DNA of 64,000 bases from Bacteroidota bacterium (GTDB lineage Bacteria > Bacteroidota > Bacteroidia > Chitinophagales > LD1): assembly GCA_018267365.1 (NCBI GenBank), contig JAFDYQ010000003.1, forward strand, positions 124,001 to 188,000, read 5' to 3'. The translations under genes and the position numbers were made by a program. Under the pieces are notes generated by a model, which saw nothing but the letters and a program-made list of their open reading frames with translations, ran no database searches and had not been told where the DNA came from. Within the stretch, counting starts at the first letter, position 1. Every line of letters begins with the position of its first letter. This document shows positions 52,534-61,374 of the stretch, piece by piece.

Positions 52534-53853
52534 ATGAAAAACAAAGTACTCTCTGTCCTGGTTTTGATGGTATGCATGGTTTCGGCTAAGGCTCAATTGC
52601 TGAATGCAGATTTTGAGATATGGGCTCAGAAAACGAATTATCTCGATCTGACACTCACTACACCCAATGTTTTGGATACAGCCAGAAGCAATAGCCCTGA
52701 TAACTGGACTACATCTAATGATGTAACGGCGGGTACAGTCTTTCATAATAAGGTATTAGTGACGCAGGATGGAGCGCATCAGTCTGGGGCCTACTCTGTG
52801 AAGCTGATGAGCGACTCAGTATCTGCTCAGCTGAATGGTGTACCGGTACTGGGTACACTAACTTTAAATTTCGTTTGCCCGGGTTTCGCCGTCAATGGAA
52901 ACTTTCCGATAAATCTGTCAGCTTTTGCCAACCTGAGTGGCAATTTTAATCCGGCATTGCTATCAGGAGCAGGAGTACCAGTAGCAGGTCGTCTGGCTAA
53001 AATAGGTGGCTACATCAAGTATAGCCCGGTAGGGGGCGATACAGCCTATATAGTGGCAGTGCTCAGGCGGGGTGGTACTGTGGTAGCGGAGGCAAAGTAC
53101 CTTCATGCTGCGAGTGATGCTTCTTTCCAGCATTTTGAGGCGCCATTTGTATATTATAACTGCCTGGAGCCGGATACACTCGTTTACACCCTTGCCTCTG
53201 GTAATCCTTATGGTATCAGCGGCGTGGTCCTCGGTGGTTCTACCGGTCTTCATATTGGCTCTTCCCTGAATGTAGATAGCCTTTATACCGTTGATACTGC
53301 TGTAGGTTTTGTGCTTCCTCCGCTCGTATTGGATGATTCCGCTGCGGCATTGGCGGGCCACCCTGTAGGTATCAAAGTTAGTGTCAATGATCAAAACTGT
53401 TATGGCGGTACACAGACTATCACCGTGACTACTCAACCGATGCATGGCACAGCTGTGGTCTCCGGCGATAGCATCATCTATACCGCTACGCCAGGTTATA
53501 GCGGCATGGACACTTTCTACTACACTGCGTCTGTGAATGGTAGCGCACCATCGAATCCGGGCCGCGGTACGGTGAGAGTTTCACCTAATACTGCTGTGGT
53601 CGACATCGCTGCAACCAGTCATACTGTAGTATACCCTAATCCGGCCAGCAGCAGGCTGCATATCAGTACATCAAACTCTGATATCAGTACTGTGACCATA
53701 TATGACATGCTGGGTAATGTGGTGAAGACCGACGCTATGACAAATAACATGTCTGTAGACGTTTCTTCATTCACCGAGGGTATTTATATCCTGCGCTTCA
53801 GCGGTAGCGAAGGCAAGGTGATCAGCAGTGCCCGCTTTACAGTAGTGAAGTAA
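52534..53853 (+). CDS. Secreted T9SS-sorted protein with PCMD-like and Ig-like domains
   Basis: A 439-residue secreted protein. The start is ATG 52534 (MKNKVLSVLVLMVCM), giving a signal peptide ending AKAQ. The first domain (about 22-250) starts LNADFEIWAQKTNYLDL and has the sandwich pattern of the putative carbohydrate metabolism (PCMD-like) proteins. An Ig-like module (about 260-350; QTITVTTQPMHGTAVVSGDS) leads into a T9SS type A sorting domain (VVYPNPASSRLHISTSNSD to the end). A TATATTTA at 52505-52512 may be its -7 element. Its stop is eleven bases before the kdsB coding region, so the two may be co-transcribed. Function unknown. Confidence 0.8.
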   Translation: MKNKVLSVLVLMVCMVSAKAQLLNADFEIWAQKTNYLDLTLTTPNVLDTARSNSPDNWTTSNDVTAGTVFHNKVLVTQDGAHQSGAYSVKLMSDSVSAQLNGVPVLGTLTLNFVCPGFAVNGNFPINLSAFANLSGNFNPALLSGAGVPVAGRLAKIGGYIKYSPVGGDTAYIVAVLRRGGTVVAEAKYLHAASDASFQHFEAPFVYYNCLEPDTLVYTLASGNPYGISGVVLGGSTGLHIGSSLNVDSLYTVDTAVGFVLPPLVLDDSAAALAGHPVGIKVSVNDQNCYGGTQTITVTTQPMHGTAVVSGDSIIYTATPGYSGMDTFYYTASVNGSAPSNPGRGTVRVSPNTAVVDIAATSHTVVYPNPASSRLHISTSNSDISTVTIYDMLGNVVKTDAMTNNMSVDVSSFTEGIYILRFSGSEGKVISSARFTVVK

Positions 53854-53864
53854 ATCCATTATTT

Positions 53865-54587
53865 CTGAAGATACTAGGCGTCATACCAGCGCGCTATGCC
53901 TCCACCCGCCTGCCGGGCAAACCGCTCATAGATATAGGTGGCAAGACCATGATACAGCGCGTGTATGAGCAGGCGCAGCAGTCCCTCACCCTCACACAGG
54001 TGATCGTGGCGACTGATGATCAGCGGATATATGATACAGTAGCCGGCTTTGGCGGAGCGGTCGTGATGACAGCTCCGGATCATCAGAATGGTACCGGGCG
54101 TTGTGCAGAGGTGCTGGCCAAAACTGATCAGGCTCCTGACGTCATCATCAACATCCAGGGCGACGAACCATTCATCCAGCCGGATCAGATCGACACGCTG
54201 GCCGGGCTATTCAGTAATGAGAAATGTAGTATCGGCACACTGATCAAAAAATCAGAGGATATGGAGCTGCTACAAAGGCCATCTATCATCAAGGCGACTG
54301 TAGATAAAGACCTTCGTGCCTTGTACTTTAGCCGTAGCGTCATACCTTTTCGCAGGAACCCGGATCTCACCACCACATACTATAAACATATCGGCATCTA
54401 CGGATATCGCGCAGAGGTACTACGGGAGATAGTGAAGCTGCCACCATCGCCGCTAGAACTCACCGAAAGCCTGGAGCAGCTACGCTGGCTGGAGAATGGC
54501 TATACCATCTATACCGCTCTCACTGATCACGAGAGTATAGCTGTAGATGTGCCGGAAGATGTGGAAAGGGTAAGATCCCTGATCTGA
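53865..54587 (+). CDS. kdsB: 3-deoxy-manno-octulosonate cytidylyltransferase, apparent CTG start
   Basis: CMP-Kdo synthetase, which activates Kdo for the inner core of lipopolysaccharide; cytoplasmic. The N-terminal signature VIPARYASTRLPGKPL, the DDQRIYDTVAGFGG region and the NIQGDEPFIQPDQID motif are clear. The first in-frame ATG is at 53949, but it lies after the essential signature. No ATG, GTG or TTG exists between the in-frame stop at 53805-53807 and 53949. The only start candidate at the family position is CTG at 53865, directly before KILGVIPAR, giving 240 residues, near the usual ~245-250. Either CTG is the start, or the sequence carries an error. Confidence 0.9.
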   Translation: MKILGVIPARYASTRLPGKPLIDIGGKTMIQRVYEQAQQSLTLTQVIVATDDQRIYDTVAGFGGAVVMTAPDHQNGTGRCAEVLAKTDQAPDVIINIQGDEPFIQPDQIDTLAGLFSNEKCSIGTLIKKSEDMELLQRPSIIKATVDKDLRALYFSRSVIPFRRNPDLTTTYYKHIGIYGYRAEVLREIVKLPPSPLELTESLEQLRWLENGYTIYTALTDHESIAVDVPEDVERVRSLI

Positions 54588-54589
54588 TA

Positions 54590-55579
54590 TCAAACCGGAA
54601 AAGAGAGGCGGAATATAGAGCCGCCTCCTGTATTGTCAGATAGCTCTATTTTACCTTTATATATTTCTACGAAACGTTTCACTATAAAAAGGCCCAGGCC
54701 GGTGCCTTTGGTTTTGCGGGTGTCCTCACTACCTATGCGGTAAAACTTCTCAAAGACTTTTTTCTTTTCAGCATCGGGTATGCCGTACCCCTCATCTTTT
54801 ACCTCCAGCAGGATGCTCTTATCTGCTTGCCTGAGCGCTACCACTACATTCGTGTCGGGTCTGGAGTATTTGATCGCATTCTCGATCAGATTTATGATCA
54901 CAGATGTGAATCCTATCTGATCCGTATGATAGTAGATGCCCTCTTCTACATCAGCCCTGATAGACACCCTGTTCTTATTCTCCCGAAACTTGGCCGCTAC
55001 CAGCTCCACGATGTCTGAGAGGTTTACTTCCTCATTGGCAAAGCCATGGGTGTCTCGCTCTATTTTGGCAGCAAAGAGGATGTTATCTACCAGTCCCTCC
55101 AGCCGCACTACATCGCCTAGGGCGTTATTGATCAGTTTGCCTTGTTGCTCCGGAGTCAGTTGTCTTTTTAGCATCGTCTCCAGAGATAGTTTCACGCTGG
55201 ATAGAGGCGATTTAAGCTCATGTGTGATAGAGTGTAGAAAATTTCGCTGCTGCGCTGCCAATGCTATCTCCTTGCTAAAGATGCTCCTGACCTGCAGCAG
55301 CCCGAGCACCTGGAGTATCAGGAAGAAGGCACCCTCGCCCACTATCATGACTTTCTGCCGCTCATATTTGCTATATAGTTTCAGGTAGCTATCTGTATCC
55401 TCATACTTCATTTTATTGCCTTGCGCCTCGTAAGCTACGCGGTTGAGCTCTACCTTTTCGGTGAATGCCTGTTCATTTTTCGAGGCCAGCAGGTAGCCCC
55501 ACCAGAGGGTAAACACGAGTATGTAGCCCGATACGATGTAGAAGAGTACGAATGGATTGCGACCAAAAAATTTAAACAT
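54590..55579 (-). CDS. Orphan sensor histidine kinase
   Basis: A 329-residue membrane histidine kinase. Two hydrophobic helices (about 8-30 and 78-95) flank a short periplasmic part of about 45 residues (VELNRVAYEAQG, YLKLYSKYERQK). The H-box is HSITHELKSPLSSVKLS, the N-box VIINLIENAIKYS, G1 DEGYGIPDAEKK and G2 TKGTGLGLFIV. No response regulator gene lies in this window, so its partner is elsewhere. A short inverted repeat with GGCTA/TAGCC arms near 55595-55610 lies upstream of its start. It converges with kdsB, two bases away. Confidence 0.93.
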   Translation of the reverse strand: MFKFFGRNPFVLFYIVSGYILVFTLWWGYLLASKNEQAFTEKVELNRVAYEAQGNKMKYEDTDSYLKLYSKYERQKVMIVGEGAFFLILQVLGLLQVRSIFSKEIALAAQQRNFLHSITHELKSPLSSVKLSLETMLKRQLTPEQQGKLINNALGDVVRLEGLVDNILFAAKIERDTHGFANEEVNLSDIVELVAAKFRENKNRVSIRADVEEGIYYHTDQIGFTSVIINLIENAIKYSRPDTNVVVALRQADKSILLEVKDEGYGIPDAEKKKVFEKFYRIGSEDTRKTKGTGLGLFIVKRFVEIYKGKIELSDNTGGGSIFRLSFPV

Positions 55580-55653
55580 AGGGGAGTCTTGTCTAAGGCT
55601 AAAATAGCCTAAAGCCTAAGATAGTTTATCATCATTTTGTAAATTTAAGCTCG

Positions 55654-56472
55654 ATGGCAAAGAGAAAGAAAAAGACAAATGATGAACTGACTACGGAAAA
55701 TGAACTCATGAAGCTCAAAATGATGGCTGAGTTTGGGGGAGATTTTGCGGGCTCGGAGCACCTGCCGCCGGACGTCGAAAATGCATTTTTGCGCCAGATC
55801 AATAAGTTTCACCAGATGCATGACAAGGCGGGTATGATCCGCATCTATGATTTCATAGGTGAGCCGCTCTACAACCATGTGCATGATCTGTCTGACCGCG
55901 AGGTGCCAAAGGAGCTGAAGAAGATCCGCAAGCTGCTGGCTCGCAAAGGCATAGTGGTAGATACCCTCAGCGGAGTATCAGATAGAGAGCTGTACCGCTT
56001 TATCACTGAGGAAGTATTCAAGCAAGAGATACAGAATATCAGGATGCCAAACTGGACCATACACCTGATATATGAGGAGTTTTATCCCAGTGATGAGTTT
56101 GATGTAAAGAATCAGGCAGGGCACACGCTGGCGCTGATCTTTGACAAGGGCTTTATCTCACCTGACTTTGTGCTGGCCGAGGAGATGAAAAATGAACTGG
56201 GTCTCAGTATAGATCGGGAGGAACTGGTAGAGCGCATCGATACATTCAAATTAGGGTTTAACCAGATGCAACTGCTCGGGGCTAATTTTCATGCAGTAGA
56301 AATATCAGAAGATCGTACGCAGGCGCAGGTGGAGGTCACCGCAGAGTACCGCACTCAGTCTCAGAAGGGGAGGCGATTTAAAAAGGAGACGTCAGAAGTC
56401 AAGATGCATCTGTCTCGCGATACGGATACGCAGATGTGGATGGTCTCTCAGCTGACCTGCGACAAACTGTAA
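55654..56472 (+). CDS. Conserved hypothetical protein
   Basis: A 272-residue cytoplasmic-looking protein. It has a Lys-rich start, a helical middle (LRQINKFHQMHDKAGMIRIY, SDREVPKELKKIRKLLARKG) and an NTF2/SnoaL-like C-terminal part (about 195-272), with TFKLGFNQMQLLGANFHAV, AQVEVTAEYRTQS and MHLSRDTDTQMWMVSQLTCD. The last part resembles a small alpha+beta barrel that ends with the usual short strand. I have seen this type in Bacteroidota as a protein of unknown function. No partner is suggested by the neighbours. A TCATTTTG at 55632-55639 may be its -7 element. Confidence 0.75.
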   Translation: MAKRKKKTNDELTTENELMKLKMMAEFGGDFAGSEHLPPDVENAFLRQINKFHQMHDKAGMIRIYDFIGEPLYNHVHDLSDREVPKELKKIRKLLARKGIVVDTLSGVSDRELYRFITEEVFKQEIQNIRMPNWTIHLIYEEFYPSDEFDVKNQAGHTLALIFDKGFISPDFVLAEEMKNELGLSIDREELVERIDTFKLGFNQMQLLGANFHAVEISEDRTQAQVEVTAEYRTQSQKGRRFKKETSEVKMHLSRDTDTQMWMVSQLTCDKL

Positions 56473-56572
56473 GTGGAGGAGCGAAGGTCAGGTACCCGGA
56501 CTATGCAGAGTAGCCGGAAAGAAGAAAAATCAGCATATTTGAATCAATAACTCACTAAACACAAACTTACGC

Positions 56573-57016
56573 ATGCATACTATCAGGCTCCTACTATCTG
56601 TGGCTTTGTTGTCTATAGTTTCACTGGCAGCCCGCGCTGACAAGGATCCATTCTGTAGGATATGGTATAACCAGGAGAAGGACGCGAAACTGGAAGTCTA
56701 TCAGGTAGGTAATACGTTTGAAGCAAAGATCGTGTGGCTCAAAGAGCCCAATGAGAATGGCAAACCAAAGGTAGATAAGAACAACCCGGACGAAAAGCTG
56801 CGCACCCGCCCGGCACTGGGACTGGTGATCCTGCACGGGCTGGTGAAAAGCAAAGATGAGCCCAACTACTATGACAATGGTAAGGTCTATGATCCTAAGA
56901 ATGGCAAAACATATGACTGTCATCTGACACTAAAGGGTAAGACAGCCGAACTGCGCGGATTTGTACTCGGAATGTCGTTTCTGGGCAGGACGTCCGTCTG
57001 GACGCAGGCTGATTAA
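56573..57016 (+). CDS. Secreted DUF2147 protein
   Basis: A 147-residue secreted protein. The signal peptide ends AARA near residue 22. The mature part fits DUF2147, a small beta-barrel-like domain common in Bacteroidota and Proteobacteria: FCRIWYNQEKDAKLEVYQ, EAKIVWLKEPNENGKPKVDK, NYYDNGKVYDPKNGKTYDC and TAELRGFVLGMSFLGRTSVW. Its function is not known; lipocalin-like ligand binding has been suggested for related folds. A CATATTTG at 56530-56537 may be its -7 element. Single-gene unit. Confidence 0.9.
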   Translation: MHTIRLLLSVALLSIVSLAARADKDPFCRIWYNQEKDAKLEVYQVGNTFEAKIVWLKEPNENGKPKVDKNNPDEKLRTRPALGLVILHGLVKSKDEPNYYDNGKVYDPKNGKTYDCHLTLKGKTAELRGFVLGMSFLGRTSVWTQAD

Positions 57017-57116
57017 GGTTTTTGTCCTTTTTAGTACACTTTTACGTTTGCCGCGTTCACTTATAGCGTTCTGTCGTCCAGCACTCTGAGGTATTTTTAT
57101 ATCTCAATCTCTGCGC

Positions 57117-58475
57117 ATGAAAAATACATATCTTACTATTATATCATTTCTGTCTGTAGTAGCCGTAGCCTCTACGGCCGGAGTTTTGATACGTGGGCAT
57201 CAGGACCCTTCCCTGTATAGTAGGGCTATAGCCGAAACACGGAGTGCAGTGGAGGAAATACAGGAGCCGATTTACAAATACGGTCTCAATCTGAATGACT
57301 ATACAGTAATAGACCAAAAAGTAGAACGTAATGAACTACTCACAGATATTTTGGTCAAGCACAATGTAGCGTATCAGACTGTGAAGATCCTTATCCAGGA
57401 ATCTCAGGATATTTTCAACTTCCGCAAGATGAAGGCCGGAGCCAGGTACACAGTGCTGGGCACTAATACGGATACTGGCTTTGTGGCAAAAAAGATAGTA
57501 TATGAAGAGAATAAACTGAACTATGTAGTATTTAACCTGGATGACTCGCTGTACATCTATCGTGGTACTAATCAGGTGAAGCGCCGCAGGCAGGAAGTGG
57601 CAGGTGTGATCAATGGATCTCTGTATGAAACCTTTGATGACCTCAATGTGCCGGCCAGCCTGGCTATGAGACTGGCCGATATATTTTCCTGCACGATAGA
57701 TTTCTACAAAATACAAAAGGGCGATAAGTTTAAGATCATTTACGATCAGGATTTCGTAGATGATAAGCCCATAGGAGTAGGGCAGGTAAGCGCAGCCTGC
57801 TTTACCAGTAGCGGCAAAGATTACTATGCCTTCTACTATGAAAAGGATAAAGCGCACGTAGGAGAATACTATGATGAGCAGGGGAATAGTATGCGCAAGC
57901 AATTTCTAAAAGCACCGCTCAAGTTTTTTCAGATTACATCACGGTATAACCTGCATCGTTTTCACCCGGTGGCAATGGAATGGCGCGCACACCTGGGTAC
58001 TGACTACGCGGCTGCCTATGGCACGCCGATATTGGCTACTGCAGATGGCGTGGTAGAGGAGGCTCAGTTTGGTGTGTATAACGGGAACTACGTAAAAATA
58101 CGCCACAACGGGCAGTACAAAACGCAATACCTGCATATGAGCAAAATAGCGCAGGGTATGCATCGTGGCAGGCATGTACACCAGGGCGAGGTGATAGGCT
58201 ATGTGGGAAGTACCGGACTGGCTACCGGTCCCCATGTGTGCTACAGGTTCTGGAAAGATGGCCAGCAAGTAGATCCATTCAAACAGAAACTCCAGTTTAG
58301 TGAGCCTCTGGCAAAGAAATACAAAGGAGACTTTTTGGCTCAATCGGCACCGTTTCGCAAGGATATAGATCAGCTGGCATACGGTACTAAGCCTGTGCTG
58401 CCCGAGCAAGAGAAACTGCAAGCTATGAAGGCAGAATATGATGCTACTGCATTTGCTACACGTATGTTCCTGTAA
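57117..58475 (+). CDS. M23-family metallopeptidase (LytM/MepM type)
   Basis: A 452-residue protein with an N-terminal hydrophobic anchor (about 3-25), a domain similar to the OapA/CsgA-type region of MepM-like endopeptidases (about 40-250) and a C-terminal M23 domain (about 285-390). The M23 motifs HLGTDYAAAYGTPILATADG, KTQYLHMSKIA and STGLATGPHVCYRFW supply the metal-binding His and Asp. M23 enzymes cut peptidoglycan cross-bridges and help cell growth and division. It is oriented away from its neighbours; the next gene converges on it with seven bases between. Confidence 0.93.
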   Translation: MKNTYLTIISFLSVVAVASTAGVLIRGHQDPSLYSRAIAETRSAVEEIQEPIYKYGLNLNDYTVIDQKVERNELLTDILVKHNVAYQTVKILIQESQDIFNFRKMKAGARYTVLGTNTDTGFVAKKIVYEENKLNYVVFNLDDSLYIYRGTNQVKRRRQEVAGVINGSLYETFDDLNVPASLAMRLADIFSCTIDFYKIQKGDKFKIIYDQDFVDDKPIGVGQVSAACFTSSGKDYYAFYYEKDKAHVGEYYDEQGNSMRKQFLKAPLKFFQITSRYNLHRFHPVAMEWRAHLGTDYAAAYGTPILATADGVVEEAQFGVYNGNYVKIRHNGQYKTQYLHMSKIAQGMHRGRHVHQGEVIGYVGSTGLATGPHVCYRFWKDGQQVDPFKQKLQFSEPLAKKYKGDFLAQSAPFRKDIDQLAYGTKPVLPEQEKLQAMKAEYDATAFATRMFL

Positions 58476-58482
58476 ACTTCCC

Positions 58483-59466
58483 CTACCTCACTATCACCAG
58501 TCTCTGCTGGGATATATTTTGGCTATCGGAGTCCGTGAGGTGGCAAATGTAAGTGCCAGTGCTCAGTTGTGAGATGTCAATATCGCGCCTTTCATTCAGA
58601 TCAGCGTCCAGTACTTTGCGTCCCAGCGCATCACTCATGCTAAAGTGTACTCCGCCTACAGAAGCATCTGCTGTAATGTGCAATATGTCTGAGGCCGGAT
58701 TTGGCATCAGCTTGTAGCGGCTCTCCGGTGCCTGCTGCACGGCTGCGGGTGCAGACGTGGCCGTATCCTCACCTGCATAGAGCAGCCGGATGTCATCTAT
58801 CCAGGTAGCATTGCCAGCCAGTGCGGGATTGCCAAAACGACCACCGTAGAAGATAATTTTGACGGTATCCGCCTGACCGGGCATCAGATACCTGATGCTG
58901 TCTTTGATCTCAAACCACTCGTCTGACCGCACATGAGTATCGGGCACATCTCGGGTGGAGAAGGCCAGTGTATCTACCCTGTGTGCCAGGCTATCCCAGC
59001 GGGTGAAAAGATACATGTAGCTAAAGGTGTCTGCAAGGTCATGGCTCATCATGAGCCAGAAATCCAATTTGACAGGATTGCTGTCTATGGGCAGGCCATA
59101 CTGTGGTACCGGCTGACCGATGCGGATAGCACTATCGCTGGCATCCTGATACCCGCCATATACCAGCATGCCCGGCTGAAGGACTATATCATTGAAGAAT
59201 GAAGTGTCGCTGCTCATCACCGCACTGAAGCGACCTGAGTGTACGTACAGAGGGTTTTCCTCAAGGAAGACGAATTTATTGAAATTGAGCCCGCAGCTCT
59301 GCTCAGGTATGCCCCATTCAACAGGCAGGTCTACATTGCGCCCGCAGCAGCGAAACTGCCTGCGCCGCCAGCCCTCCATGTCTCCATTGATCAGGCCGTG
59401 CTGTGATGAGGCCGTATCGACTATCGCCAGGACAAAGAATGCAATAGCCAGCAGATGACATCTCAT
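58483..59466 (-). CDS. Secreted T9SS-sorted protein (PCMD-like)
   Basis: A 327-residue secreted protein, start at 59466 (MRCHLLAIAFFVLAIVD), signal peptide ending ASSQ. The main domain (about 25-240) starts GLINGDMEGWRRRQFRCCGR and has LDFWLMMSHDLADTFSYMYL, GQADTVKIIFYGGR and TWIDDIRLLYAGED, the pattern of PCMD/choice-of-anchor sandwiches that bind sugars in related proteins. It has the T9SS type A sorting domain (YKLMPNPASDILHITADAS to the end). Function unknown; probably a surface protein related to the one at 52534. Confidence 0.8.
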   Translation of the reverse strand: MRCHLLAIAFFVLAIVDTASSQHGLINGDMEGWRRRQFRCCGRNVDLPVEWGIPEQSCGLNFNKFVFLEENPLYVHSGRFSAVMSSDTSFFNDIVLQPGMLVYGGYQDASDSAIRIGQPVPQYGLPIDSNPVKLDFWLMMSHDLADTFSYMYLFTRWDSLAHRVDTLAFSTRDVPDTHVRSDEWFEIKDSIRYLMPGQADTVKIIFYGGRFGNPALAGNATWIDDIRLLYAGEDTATSAPAAVQQAPESRYKLMPNPASDILHITADASVGGVHFSMSDALGRKVLDADLNERRDIDISQLSTGTYICHLTDSDSQNISQQRLVIVR

Positions 59467-59601
59467 ATCCACGAAGATACTTATTTAATGGTCACGAAGG
59501 ACAGTCTCACTGTCCCGCCTTTCGCGCCATGATTTTGCCTGTCTGCCGTTATTAACATCTTTATATATATAAGCACTCTGGAATCGATTTATTTTGATGA
59601 T

Positions 59602-60090
59602 ATGAAATGCCTGCTCGCCTTATTATTGACCGGATATATATGGGCTTCTTATGCGCAAACAGCTGAAGTGGTCAAGTTTGGCGAGCTCCAGAAAGTAATG
59701 ATGGCGAAAAACGACACAACCTATGTCATCAACTTTTGGGCGACCTGGTGTGTGCCTTGCGTTAAAGAGTTTCCTGCTTTTCGGGCGCTGGCTGCGAAGC
59801 ACAAAAATGAGAAAGTACGTGTTGTGATGGTCAGTCTGGACTTTGCGAGTGAGAAGGATAAGACCCTTGCGCCATTCCTGTCAAAACATCAGATAGATGC
59901 CCGAATCATGCTACTGGATGAGCCGGACTACAACTCGTGGATAGACAGAGTAGAGAAATCATGGGGAGGAGAGATACCTGTCACGCTGATAGTAAATGGT
60001 GCTACGGGCATCCGCACCTTTTTTGATCATGACTTTACCCCCGTATCCTTAGAAGAAACTTTTACTAAAACAATAAATAAACAGCAATGA
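59602..60090 (+). CDS. TlpA/ResA-like thioredoxin
   Basis: A 162-residue secreted thioredoxin-fold protein. The signal peptide ends SYAQ near residue 19. The active site is WATWCVPCVKEFPAF; the later PVTLIVNG stretch carries the cis-proline. TlpA/ResA proteins reduce disulfides in the periplasm, for example in cytochrome c maturation. Its stop overlaps the ATG of the next thioredoxin-fold gene (60087), so the two form a translationally coupled pair. Confidence 0.92.
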   Translation: MKCLLALLLTGYIWASYAQTAEVVKFGELQKVMMAKNDTTYVINFWATWCVPCVKEFPAFRALAAKHKNEKVRVVMVSLDFASEKDKTLAPFLSKHQIDARIMLLDEPDYNSWIDRVEKSWGGEIPVTLIVNGATGIRTFFDHDFTPVSLEETFTKTINKQQ

Positions 60091-60719
60091 AAAAGATCTC
60101 AAAATTTCAATCGTATGGCATAGTGGCTCTGACTATGGTGGCTGGCCTGCTTATGTCTTTCGCTCCAGGCAAGAGCTACAAGATCGGAGACAGCGTGGCT
60201 GATTTCAAGCTCAAGAATACTGAGAACGGAAAGTATGTTTCTATGGCTTCGTTTCCCAATGCAAAGGGGTATATAGTAGTATTCACTTGCAACCATTGTC
60301 CCTTTGCCAAGAAGTATGAGCAGCGTATCATGGATCTGGACAAAAAATATGCCTCTGTGGGCTACCCTGTCATAGCTATCAGCCCAAACGATCCGGCGGT
60401 AGCACCCGAGGACTCATATGATGAACTGGGAAAGAGGGCCAAAGAAAAGGGCTATACATTCCCGTACACATTTGATGAAACTCAGACGGTCGCTCAGGCT
60501 TTTGGCGCTACCAAGACACCTCACGTTTTTCTGATCAATAAGGAAGGCGGTAAACTGATCCTGAAATATGCAGGAGCTATAGACGACAATACTGAAGACG
60601 CCGCTAAAGTGACCAAGAACTATCTGGCAGATGCAATAGCTGAGGTAATGGCAGGTAAGGCAGTCACCGTGACCGAAACGAAATCAGTAGGGTGCACCAT
60701 CAAGTGGAAGCAGAGCTAA
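60087..60719 (+). CDS. Thioredoxin-fold protein with CNHC active site
   Basis: A 210-residue protein with a signal anchor or signal peptide (about 10-30, ending FAPG). It shares with the protein at 2786 the active site CNHCPFAKKYEQR, an ISPNDPAVAPEDSYDELG stretch and the C-terminus VGCTIKWKQS with its cysteine. It has an AhpC/TSA-like opening (IGDSVADFKLKNTENG). It overlaps the TlpA-like gene by four bases and may act with it in periplasmic disulfide exchange. The N-terminal signal suggests it is exported, unlike the shorter paralogue. A strong terminator follows. Confidence 0.88.
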   Translation: MKKISKFQSYGIVALTMVAGLLMSFAPGKSYKIGDSVADFKLKNTENGKYVSMASFPNAKGYIVVFTCNHCPFAKKYEQRIMDLDKKYASVGYPVIAISPNDPAVAPEDSYDELGKRAKEKGYTFPYTFDETQTVAQAFGATKTPHVFLINKEGGKLILKYAGAIDDNTEDAAKVTKNYLADAIAEVMAGKAVTVTETKSVGCTIKWKQS

Positions 60720-60740
60720 TACTACATATATAATCTTAGT

Positions 60741-60764
60741 AAGCCTCCTTCGGGAGGCTTTTTT
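60741..60764 (+). terminator. Rho-independent terminator of the thioredoxin pair
   Basis: AAGCCTCC (60741-60748), loop TTCG, GGAGGCTT (60753-60760), then four more T on the plus strand. The TTCG tetraloop makes the stem very stable. Confidence 0.85.
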
Positions 60765-60765
60765 G

Positions 60766-61374
60766 TTAGGGGTTGGTGGCCTCTGCAGGAGCGTCTCCAG
60801 TGCGCAATCTCGCGGCTTTGTAAAACCAGCGCTTGTAGTAAGGCTCATCCAGGCCTGAGACCATCACCCCACCATGTACAGCTGCATGCGCAAATTTGCC
60901 ATTCTGCAGGTAGATGCCAACATGATACAGATAGTGGCCGTTGATATTGAAAAATACGAAGTCACCTTCTTTTAGCTCACTGGGTAGCACTACATCACAT
61001 TTCTTGAAAATATCTCCTGCAGAACCACCGAGATCCGTAGCATACAGCCGGTTAAAAACGGAAGACGCGAAACCAGAACAGTCCGTTCCTTTTTTTGTTT
61101 TGCCACCCCAGTGGTAGGGGGTACCGAGCCACGCATAGGTCTCAAAGTACAGATTAGGATCTTCGGCCTCTATGATGTTGATGTTTTTTGACTGGTAGTA
61201 GCTGTGAAGGTCAGTAAAGCTCAGATTAGAATAGTCCAGCGTATCCGGTTTTGAGACTGAGCCTTGCGCCCGGAGACCAGAAACCACCGCCAGGGACAAT
61301 ACTATTAGTAATCCTATCTTCCTTCCGAAAGACCACCAGGACAATAAATAAGTATGTACTACTGATCTAGGCAT
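60766..61374 (-). CDS. NlpC/P60-family cell-wall hydrolase
   Basis: A 202-residue secreted protein with a hydrophobic signal (about 20-36, ending GLRAQ). The NlpC/P60 domain (about 75-190) has the catalytic cysteine in TPYHWGGKTKKGTDCSGFAS, the catalytic histidine in HYLYHVGIYLQNGKFAHAA, and RLYATDLGGSAGD. Such enzymes hydrolyse peptidoglycan peptides. Its start at 61374 overlaps the end of the permease gene by eight bases, so it is translated with that gene. Confidence 0.92.
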   Translation of the reverse strand: MPRSVVHTYLLSWWSFGRKIGLLIVLSLAVVSGLRAQGSVSKPDTLDYSNLSFTDLHSYYQSKNINIIEAEDPNLYFETYAWLGTPYHWGGKTKKGTDCSGFASSVFNRLYATDLGGSAGDIFKKCDVVLPSELKEGDFVFFNINGHYLYHVGIYLQNGKFAHAAVHGGVMVSGLDEPYYKRWFYKAARLRTGDAPAEATNP

